Shown piece by piece: positions 1-5,325 of a stretch of DNA of 6,592 nt. The stretch is from Thermoflexus sp. GTDB lineage: Bacteria; Chloroflexota; Anaerolineae; B4-G1; DUEL01. The notes beneath the pieces were generated by a model. The model was not told where the DNA came from, searched no databases, and saw nothing but the letters and a program-made list of their open reading frames with translations. The stretch spans positions 1 through 6,592 of the forward strand of contig JAPYWT010000139.1 of assembly GCA_028276215.1 (NCBI GenBank). The letters run 5' to 3'. The translations under genes were made by a program, and so were the position numbers. Position 1 is the stretch's first letter. Every line of letters begins with the position of its first letter.

Positions 1-27
1 ATCTCTGTGTCTTTGTGTCTTTGTGTG
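1..27 (-). repeat. CACNAAGA octamer repeat arm at the 3' end of the FAD/FeS gene
   Basis: On the minus strand this is two perfect CACAAAGA units followed by CACAGAGA. It is the same degenerate octamer family seen at 1476-1660 and 5241-5325. It lies inside the open reading frame of the FAD/[2Fe-2S] gene and encodes its last visible residues. By analogy with the other copies it would be one arm of an inverted repeat whose partner and AT-rich core lie beyond the window edge (inference). Confidence 0.7.
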
Positions 28-1448
28 AGGCCCATGACCGCCCGCACGATCGCCGCGTAGCCCGTGCAGCGGCAGAGATTCCCCTTCAGGTAGTCCCGGA
101 CATCCTCCTCAGTGGGGTGGGGGACCTCCTCCAGCAGACTCTTCGCCGTCATCAGCATGCCAGGGGTGCAGTAGCCGCACTGGAAGGCGGCATGCTGGAT
201 GAAGGACTCCTGCAGGGGATGGAGTTTCCCGTCCCGTCCCGCCAGTCCCTCCACCGTCAGGACCTCGCTCCCGTCGGCCGCGACGGCCAGGACCAGACAG
301 GCGAGGGCCAATCGGCCATTCACGTGGACGGTGCACGCGCTGCATTCGCCGATGCCGCAGCCGTACTTGGTGCCGGTCAGGTGGAGTTTCTCCCGCAGGA
401 CGTTGAGGAGCAGTTCGTTGGGGGCCACCCACACCCGCCGCCGCTCCCCGTTCACCGTCAGGTGGACCTCCACCTCCTGGTCGGCGCGGATGTGGCGGGG
501 CGCGCGGGGCGGGAGAGCGGCCGACGGCGGAGAAGCGGGCGCGGCCGGAGACGGCCCGGCGGGCTGCCCGGCCCGCTCCCAGGCCCGATGCAGACCGTCA
601 TAGGCCAGGACGCGGGTGACTTCCCGCCGGTACCAGGCCATAGAGCGGACGTCGTCTATCGGGCTGACCTCCTCCGAGGCGACCCGTGCGGCCTCCAGGA
701 CGGCCTCCTCGCCGAAGGCCTGGCCGATGAGGACGGCCTCCGCCTTCCGGGCCCGCAGCGGGGTCGGCGCGACGGCCCCGAAGACCAGCCGCGCGTCGGC
801 GACGCGGTCGCCCTCCCGGACCAGCACGACGGCGGCATTGACCTTCGCCAGGTCGGCCGTGACGCGGGTGATTTTCAGGAACGCCCCGCCCGTCCCCAGA
901 CGTGGCGGCGGCAACTCCACCGCCACCAGCAGTTCCCCCGGCTCCAGAACGGACCGCCCCGGCCCCAGGAAGAACTCCTCCACCGGTAGACGGCGCTCCC
1001 CCTTCGGCCCGCGGAGGACGGCCTCCGCGCCGTACGCGATGAGGGCGGGGGCCGTGTCGGACGCGGGGGACGCGTTGCCCAGGTTCCCGCCGAGGGTGCC
1101 CATGACCTGGACCTGCGTCGTGCTGAAGGACGCGCAGGCCTCCGCCAGGACCGGGTAGCGGGCCCGCACCCACGGGTCGTTGCGCAGCGTCCGGATGGAC
1201 GTGCGCGCGCCGATGCGGGTGTGGCCGTTCCGGGCCTCTATCCCGTCCAGTCCAGGGACGCGGCCGATGGAGACGACGTACCGGGGGGCCAGCCGCTCCA
1301 TTTTCATCTGGACGATGAGGTCCGTCCCGCCCGCCAGCACCCGCGCCTCCGGCCCGTACCGGTCCAGCAACCCGACCGCCTCCTCCACCGAGGTCGGCTC
1401 CAGATAATCAAACTCGTGCACCAGAATGTGGGAATTCGTGATATGCAT
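1..1448 (-). CDS. Fused FAD-binding (CoxM-like) and [2Fe-2S] (CoxS-like) subunit of a molybdenum hydroxylase, 3' end outside window
   Basis: Electron-transfer subunit: takes electrons from the Mo-pterin subunit encoded upstream, through two [2Fe-2S] clusters to FAD, and passes them to an unknown acceptor; no signal peptide, so probably cytoplasmic. The 482 visible codons have no stop. Residues 1-180 are a molybdopterin-dehydrogenase FAD domain with AGGTDLI at 39-45 and MGTLGGNLGNASPASD at 116-131. Residues about 187-290 are the CoxM C-terminal domain. A Pro/Ala-rich linker follows (291-322). A plant-type ferredoxin domain from about 325 has Cys364, 369, 372 and 384 (Cx4Cx2Cx11C), and an alpha-helical [2Fe-2S] domain has Cys424, 427, 459 and 461 (Cx2C, x31, CxC). 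All eight ligands are present. The ATG at 1448 is chosen because GAGGGA lies just upstream; in-frame ATGs at 1460 and 1466 would place that site inside the gene. The order FAD then FeS is reversed from the usual XdhA fusion. The last visible residues (TQRHKDTE) come from repeat DNA. Function class is certain; substrate is not. Confidence 0.95.
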   Translation of the reverse strand, partial: MHITNSHILVHEFDYLEPTSVEEAVGLLDRYGPEARVLAGGTDLIVQMKMERLAPRYVVSIGRVPGLDGIEARNGHTRIGARTSIRTLRNDPWVRARYPVLAEACASFSTTQVQVMGTLGGNLGNASPASDTAPALIAYGAEAVLRGPKGERRLPVEEFFLGPGRSVLEPGELLVAVELPPPRLGTGGAFLKITRVTADLAKVNAAVVLVREGDRVADARLVFGAVAPTPLRARKAEAVLIGQAFGEEAVLEAARVASEEVSPIDDVRSMAWYRREVTRVLAYDGLHRAWERAGQPAGPSPAAPASPPSAALPPRAPRHIRADQEVEVHLTVNGERRRVWVAPNELLLNVLREKLHLTGTKYGCGIGECSACTVHVNGRLALACLVLAVAADGSEVLTVEGLAGRDGKLHPLQESFIQHAAFQCGYCTPGMLMTAKSLLEEVPHPTEEDVRDYLKGNLCRCTGYAAIVRAVMGLTQRHKDTE

Positions 1449-1452
1449 CGTT

Positions 1453-1458
1453 TCCCTC
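1453..1458 (-). promoter_or_regulatory. Ribosome binding site of the FAD/[2Fe-2S] gene
   Basis: GAGGGA on the minus strand ends 4 bases before the ATG at 1448 (6 bases counted from GAGG). It decides the start among three in-frame ATGs at 1466, 1460 and 1448. An in-frame TGA directly precedes the ATG at 1466, so no longer start exists. Confidence 0.7.
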
Positions 1459-1475
1459 ATACGCATTCATTGCTC

Positions 1476-1660
1476 ACCACAAAGACACGAAGACACGAAG
1501 AAAAAATTATTTGTAATTACCTACCACAAAGGACACAAAGGGATAAAATATTATCCTTCGTGCCCTTTGTGCGGCCTTCGTGTCCTTCGTGGTTTTAATG
1601 AAACGGTTCGTGGGTGGTAGTTACAATTATTTTAACTTTGTGTCTTGGTGTCTTCGTGGT
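1476..1660. repeat. Nested 185-bp imperfect palindrome between the Mo subunit and FAD/FeS genes
   Basis: Outer arms 1476-1500 and 1636-1660 are inverted copies matching at 22 of 25 positions, each about three CACNAAGA octamers. Inside them are AT-rich linkers (1501-1522 and about 1612-1635) that are also similar in inverted orientation, both holding TTGTAA/TTACAA. Further in are inner arms 1523-1542 and 1555-1593, built on a 9-base variant CACRAAGG(A/G/C); the right inner arm is longer. The centre, 1541-1556, is GGATAA-AATA-TTATCC. As RNA the whole could fold into one long hairpin. The right outer arm overlaps the 3' end of the Mo-subunit gene and codes for its last residues. A weak promoter-like pair for the downstream gene lies here (TTGTGT at 1538-1533, 17-base gap, TACAAA at 1515-1510), but the match is poor. 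No T-tract typical of an intrinsic terminator follows a GC-rich stem. Confidence 0.85.
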
Positions 1661-3995
1661 TTTCCTGTCCTCTCAGCGCTGCCAGCACTTTCTCCGGCGT
1701 GATGGGCAACTCGTAGAAGCGGACGCCGATGGCGTTGTAGACGGCGTTGGCGTAGGCCGCCGCGACGGGGTTGGACGCTGCCTCGCCGATGCCCTTCGCC
1801 CCCAGCGGCCCCGTCGGCTCGTAGGTGTGGGCGAAGTACGTGACGAGGTTCTCCACCGTCGGGCTCTCGCAGACGCCGGGGATTTTGGCGTCCACCATGT
1901 ACCCGCGCGAGAGCGTCCGCCCCTGCTCGTCCCAGAGGTTGTCCTCGTAGAGGGCAAACCCCGCGCCGATGTGCAGGCCCCCCTCCAACTGCCCCGCGGC
2001 CAGGTCTGGATTGATCACCGTCCCGCAGTCGCTGCCCAGGGCCGCCCGCACCGTCCGGATGACGCCGGTCCACGTATCCACCTCCACCTCCACGAAGGCG
2101 GTCATGTAGGCCGGCGGGCAACTGGTGGGCCGGTAACTCTCCACCGCCGCAATGGTCTTCCAACTCTCCGTCCAGCAGCGGGTGGCGACCTCGGCAATTG
2201 TCATCCGGCGCTCCGGGATGGACGGGGCGTAGATGACCCCCTGGCCCAGGTCCTCATCCAGCCGAATCGTCAGCGCGTCGGGCATGACGTTCAGGTAACG
2301 GGCCGCCGTCTCCAGGAGTTCCTGGCGGACTTTCTGCGCGGCCCGGACCGCCGCGCCGCCGCCCGCGTAGACGCCGCGCGTGGCGTGGGTGACCACGTCG
2401 TAGACCGTCGTCGTGGTGCCGGCGGCGGCGATGTTCACCTTCTCCAGCGGCACGCAGAGCACCTCCGCCACCAGTTTGGCGATGGCCTCCAGCGTCCCCC
2501 CGCCGTGGTCCATGACCGCCGTGATGACGTCCACCGACCCGTCCTGGTTGACTTTGACCATCGCGCCGGAGTAGTCAATGACGTCGCCGGGCTGAGGGGC
2601 GCCCGCGCTGGACGTGTGGAACCCCCGCGCCATGCCGATGCCCCGGCGGTAGCGGCCCGTCTTGGCCTCTGGCGACTGACGGCGGTCCCAGCCGATGAGT
2701 CGCTTCCCCTCGTCCAACAGTTCCGGCACCCCGTCGCTCTGGACGATGGAGCGGACCAGCGGCCCCTGTCCCCAGAAGGTGTCGCCCAGGCCGACGTAGT
2801 TCTTCCGCCGCAACTCCACCGGGTCCATCCCCAGCCGGTTCGCCAGTTCGTCCATGAGCGACTCCACCGCGAAGGTGATCTGGGGGTTGCCGAAGCCCCG
2901 CTTGGCGCAGGACGGGGTCTTGTTCGTGTAGACTGCGATCCCCTTGTAGCGGACGTTGGGGAGCCGGTAGAGGGAGACCAGCCAGCCGACGCAGACGCCC
3001 AGGAAGGAGTAGGGCTGGATGTTGTGCGCGCCGATGTCGGTGACCAGTTCCATTTCGGCCCCCAGGAGCGTCCCGTCGGCCCGCGCGGCCAGTTTCAGGT
3101 GGACCTGGACGGGGTAGTCCACGTGCTCGTAGAAATCCTCCTCGCGGGTCAGGCTCAACTTCACGGGACGGCCGGCCTTGAGGGCCAGTGCGGCGCAGAT
3201 GGGGATGGGGGTGTTCATCTGGATGCTGGAGCCGAAGGTCCCGCCCACGGGGATGCGGATGACGTTGATCTTGCTCAGGGGGATGCCGAAAATCTGCCCC
3301 AGCAGGATGCGGACGTTGTGGATGGACTGGGTGGTGGCCCAGACGGTCAGGCCACCGTCCGGCTCCGGGCGACAGACGGCGGTCTTGGGCTCCAGTTGCA
3401 TATGGTAGATTTTGTGGGTACGGAAGGTCCCCTCCACGACGACATCGGCCTCGGCGAAGGCCCGGTCCACGTCTCCCTCTTCTATCTGGCGCATGCAGGC
3501 GATGTTGTTCTCAATCGGGATTTCCTTATCGCCCCAGAGGACGGTCTCGTGGATGGGGACGGCGCCGGGCCGCATGGCCTCTATGGGGTCGGTGAGGACG
3601 GGGAGGGGCTCGTACTCCACCTGCACGGCGCGGGCGGCCTTTTCCGCCAGGGCTTCCGTCTCCGCGGCGACCGCGGCGACGGGCTCCCACAGGCGGCGGA
3701 CCTTATCGGCCAGGACGGTGGTATCCCGGTGCAGGACGGCGGGGACGGTGACGATGCGCTGGTTGAAGCGGACGTGGGGGACGTCGTCCCAGGTGATGAC
3801 GACGGCGCCCAGGGCCTCGGCCGGGCGGGGGTCTATGCTCCGGATTCGGGCGTGGGCGTAGGGGCTGGCGACGATGCGCCCGTAGAGCATCCGGGGAAGG
3901 ATGATGTCCACCGAATAGAGTTCCCGTCCGGTGACCCGCGCGATGGCGTCTTTGCGCGGGGTGATTTTGCCGACGATGTGGAATTGATCCTTCAT
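1632..3995 (-). CDS. Molybdopterin-binding catalytic subunit, xanthine dehydrogenase / CoxL family
   Basis: Catalytic large subunit (787 aa, normal for the family) of a molybdenum hydroxylase, which hydroxylates its substrate with water-derived oxygen and passes electrons to the FeS/FAD partner encoded downstream. An N-terminal a/b-hammerhead domain (about 8-135, with VGKITPRKDA and VTGRELYSVDI) precedes the Mo-pterin domains. Visible motifs are HMQLEPKTAV 198-207, GGTFGSS 251-257 (family norm GGGFGGK), the active-site loop SCAKRGFGNPQ 362-372, DHGGGT 496-501 (often GQG), DCGTVINPD 656-664, GQLEGG 668-673 and GAKGIGEAA 732-740 with catalytic Glu738. CODH form I has Cys in an AYRCSFR loop; the aligned residue here is Gly367, so CO oxidation is not indicated. 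Substrate unknown. ATG 3995 is chosen because MKDQFHIVGK fits the family start and GGGA/GGAG precede it; an open extension to 4085 looks non-coding. The C-terminal NHEDTKTQS and the TAA come from the 1476-1660 repeat and its linker. Confidence 0.95.
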   Translation of the reverse strand: MKDQFHIVGKITPRKDAIARVTGRELYSVDIILPRMLYGRIVASPYAHARIRSIDPRPAEALGAVVITWDDVPHVRFNQRIVTVPAVLHRDTTVLADKVRRLWEPVAAVAAETEALAEKAARAVQVEYEPLPVLTDPIEAMRPGAVPIHETVLWGDKEIPIENNIACMRQIEEGDVDRAFAEADVVVEGTFRTHKIYHMQLEPKTAVCRPEPDGGLTVWATTQSIHNVRILLGQIFGIPLSKINVIRIPVGGTFGSSIQMNTPIPICAALALKAGRPVKLSLTREEDFYEHVDYPVQVHLKLAARADGTLLGAEMELVTDIGAHNIQPYSFLGVCVGWLVSLYRLPNVRYKGIAVYTNKTPSCAKRGFGNPQITFAVESLMDELANRLGMDPVELRRKNYVGLGDTFWGQGPLVRSIVQSDGVPELLDEGKRLIGWDRRQSPEAKTGRYRRGIGMARGFHTSSAGAPQPGDVIDYSGAMVKVNQDGSVDVITAVMDHGGGTLEAIAKLVAEVLCVPLEKVNIAAAGTTTTVYDVVTHATRGVYAGGGAAVRAAQKVRQELLETAARYLNVMPDALTIRLDEDLGQGVIYAPSIPERRMTIAEVATRCWTESWKTIAAVESYRPTSCPPAYMTAFVEVEVDTWTGVIRTVRAALGSDCGTVINPDLAAGQLEGGLHIGAGFALYEDNLWDEQGRTLSRGYMVDAKIPGVCESPTVENLVTYFAHTYEPTGPLGAKGIGEAASNPVAAAYANAVYNAIGVRFYELPITPEKVLAALRGQENHEDTKTQS

Positions 3996-4020
3996 GGTTC
4001 CCGGCTCCGATCGGATATGG

Positions 4021-4039
4021 CCCGCAGGGAAATTGCGGG
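4021..4039. promoter_or_regulatory. Small inverted repeat upstream of the Mo-subunit gene
   Basis: A perfect 6-bp inverted repeat, CCCGCA / TGCGGG, separated by 7 bases, lies 25 bases ahead of the ATG at 3995. It could be a leader hairpin or an operator half-site pair, but no regulator family is recognisable and chance is possible in GC-rich DNA. The rest of 4040-4119 shows no convincing promoter. Confidence 0.25.
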
Positions 4040-4119
4040 CAGTTGTCTTGCGCTTCTCTCTGACCAGCCGATGGCGACTTCCCAATTACCGGGTTACCTG
4101 ACACTTTTGATCCAGCAGT

Positions 4120-4235
4120 ACACGGATTCACACGGATGTTACGGATTTTCACGGATTTTCACGGATTTTCATCCCTTCGGGCAGAGCCCTCTGAGCGAAG
4201 CCGTGCGAATCCGTGAAACCCGTGTGTATCCGTGT
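4120..4235. repeat. Inverted repeat of CACGGATT-type units between pyrB and the Mo-subunit gene
   Basis: The left arm 4120-4154 and right arm 4201-4235 are inverted copies matching at 29 of 35 positions, both made of degenerate CACGGATTNA-like units. The left arm runs into three perfect tandem copies of the decamer ACGGATTTTC (4141-4170). The loop holds a further imperfect hairpin, CTTCG (4176-4180) pairing with CGAAG (4196-4200) around AGAG/CTCT. It begins about 32 bases after the pyrB stop. It is a different family from the CACNAAGA repeats but has the same plan of inverted, internally tandem arms. A role in 3' end formation of pyrB mRNA is possible, though there is no T-tract. Confidence 0.8.
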
Positions 4236-4267
4236 CCTGATTTCAGTTGCAAGCAGTTGCCCCACAT

Positions 4268-5215
4268 TCACACCCACACCCCCTCCCCAATTCGCCCCAG
4301 CACCAGCGCCAGCAGGGCCATGCGGACGTAGACGCCGTGGCGGGCCTGGCGGAAGTAGGCGGCGTTGGGGAGCCCGTCCACGTCCGGTGCGATCTCGTCC
4401 ACCCGGGGCAGGGGGTGCATCACCGTCACCCGGGGGTTCACCCGCTCTATCATCTCCCGGGTGAGGATGTAACTCCCCTTCAGCCGCTCGTACTCGGCGG
4501 GGTCGGCGAAGCGCTCCTTCTGGATGCGGGTCATGTAGAGGACGTCGGCCTCGGCCAGCGCGGCCTCCAGGTCCGTCATCTCCTCCACCCGCACCCCCTC
4601 CGCCCGCAGCGCGGCGACGATGTCCGCGGGCATCCGCAGCGGTTCGGGGCTGACCAGGATGAGGCGACAGTGGTAGTGACGGTAAATCCAGACCCCGGAG
4701 TGGACCGTGCGGCCGAACTTCAGGTCGCCACAGAGGGCGATAGTCAGGCCGTCCACCTGGCCCCTCTCCGCGCGGATGGTGTAGAGGTCCAGCAGGGCCT
4801 GGGTGGGGTGCTGCCCGGCTCCGTCGCCGCCGTTGATGACGGGATGCTCCGCCACCTCCGCCGCCACCTTCGCCGAGCCGACCTGGGGATGGCGGATGAC
4901 GATGACGTCGGCGTACTGGTCCACCGTCCGGACGGTATCGGCCAGGGTTTCCCCCTTGGCCACCGAGGTGGATTCGGCCGAGGAGAAGCCGACGACGCTC
5001 CCGCCCAGGCGGTGCATCGCCGTCTCAAAGGAGAGGCGGGTCCGGGTGCTGGGCTCAAAGAAGAGGGTCGCCAGGACGTAGCCGCGCAGGAGGTCCAGGG
5101 AGGGGGTCCGCTGAAGGCGGGCCTGGAACTCCGCGGCCACATCCAGAATCCGGTCCAGTTCCTCACGGGTGAACTGAGCGCCGTCCAGAATGTCGGTGCC
5201 TTTCAGATGGGCCAT
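4268..5215 (-). CDS. pyrB: Aspartate carbamoyltransferase catalytic subunit
   Basis: PyrB condenses carbamoyl phosphate with L-aspartate to N-carbamoyl-L-aspartate, the committed step of de novo pyrimidine synthesis, in the cytoplasm. The 315 aa are full length for the family. The carbamoyl-phosphate domain has FFEPSTRTRLSFE at 52-64 (STRTR 56-60), the STSVAKGET loop at 82-90 (Ser84, Lys87), IRHP 107-110 and HPTQ 137-140. The aspartate domain has GDLKFGRTVHS 163-173, TRIQKERF 229-236 and HPLPRVDEI 267-275; the last distinguishes it from ornithine carbamoyltransferase (HCLP). ATG 5215 is chosen over an 18-residue extension to 5269 because AAGGAG stands 7 bases upstream, MAHLKG is a normal PyrB start, and the extension is translated repeat. 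No pyrI, pyrC or pyrR lies in the window. The gap to the kinase gene is 78 bp and to the Mo subunit 272 bp, both filled by repeats, so operon membership is uncertain. Confidence 0.97.
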   Translation of the reverse strand: MAHLKGTDILDGAQFTREELDRILDVAAEFQARLQRTPSLDLLRGYVLATLFFEPSTRTRLSFETAMHRLGGSVVGFSSAESTSVAKGETLADTVRTVDQYADVIVIRHPQVGSAKVAAEVAEHPVINGGDGAGQHPTQALLDLYTIRAERGQVDGLTIALCGDLKFGRTVHSGVWIYRHYHCRLILVSPEPLRMPADIVAALRAEGVRVEEMTDLEAALAEADVLYMTRIQKERFADPAEYERLKGSYILTREMIERVNPRVTVMHPLPRVDEIAPDVDGLPNAAYFRQARHGVYVRMALLALVLGRIGEGVWV

Positions 5216-5222
5216 TTCCTTG

Positions 5223-5228
5223 CTCCTT
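5223..5228 (-). promoter_or_regulatory. Ribosome binding site of pyrB
   Basis: AAGGAG on the minus strand lies 7 bases before the ATG at 5215, a near-ideal Shine-Dalgarno match and spacing. It fixes the pyrB start and excludes the longer open frame that runs back into the repeat arm. Confidence 0.85.
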
Positions 5229-5240
5229 GAAGAAAGGTTT

Positions 5241-5325
5241 ACCACGAAGACTCCAAGACACAAAGTCAAAATTAATAATTAAAAAATTAACAATTAAATA
5301 TTTCGTGCCTTCGTGTCTTGGTGGT
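5241..5325. repeat. CACNAAGA inverted-repeat element between the kinase gene and pyrB
   Basis: The left arm 5241-5265 and the right arm 5302-5325 are inverted copies (about 19 of 24 positions match). They flank an almost pure A/T core (5266-5301). The left arm matches the reverse complement of the arm at 1636-1660 at 24 of 25 positions, so the two elements are clearly related. The right arm lies within the kinase coding region and encodes its C-terminal YHQDTKAR; the core supplies the TAA stop (5296-5294). The core could hold a pyrB promoter: TTGACT occurs at 5269-5264 on the minus strand, but no good -10 box follows at proper spacing. Confidence 0.85.

Noticed and set aside
1541..1556. GGATAA-AATA-TTATCC as an intrinsic terminator.
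   Set aside because: The stem is short and A/T rich and no T-tract follows it on the minus strand. It is better explained as the centre of the 1476-1660 palindrome.
1632..3995. Calling the enzyme an aerobic CO dehydrogenase (coxL, coxM, coxS).
   Set aside because: The catalytic-loop cysteine of form I CO dehydrogenase is replaced by glycine (Gly367), and the loop is not the form II AYRGAGR either. Only family-level naming is supported.
3996..4085. A 30-residue N-terminal extension of the Mo subunit.
   Set aside because: Family members begin near the VGK-PRxDA region. The extension is basic, unlike known N-termini and not a Tat signal, and covers the 4021-4039 inverted repeat.
4120..4235. 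A CRISPR array, suggested by tandem short repeats.
   Set aside because: The units are 8-10 bases with no unique spacers of regular length, they occur in inverted arms, and no cas gene is nearby.
1614..4331. A 905-codon open frame on the plus strand.
   Set aside because: It lies antisense to the Mo-subunit gene, whose protein has clear family motifs end to end. The antisense product has none; it is an open frame created by high GC and codon bias.
4268..5215. Ornithine carbamoyltransferase or a YgeW-type transcarbamoylase.
   Set aside because: HPLPRVDEI, the STSVAKGET loop and TRIQKERF are the aspartate carbamoyltransferase signature; the HCLP motif of ornithine enzymes is absent.
4247..5230. 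A long plus-strand open frame across pyrB, and a similar one at 5318-6238 across the kinase.
   Set aside because: Both are antisense shadows of well-recognised genes and encode low-complexity, motif-free proteins.
5216..5269. An 18-residue N-terminal extension of pyrB starting MTLCLGVF.
   Set aside because: It is translated repeat arm. The AAGGAG site 7 bases before the ATG at 5215 and the normal PyrB N-terminus favour the shorter start.
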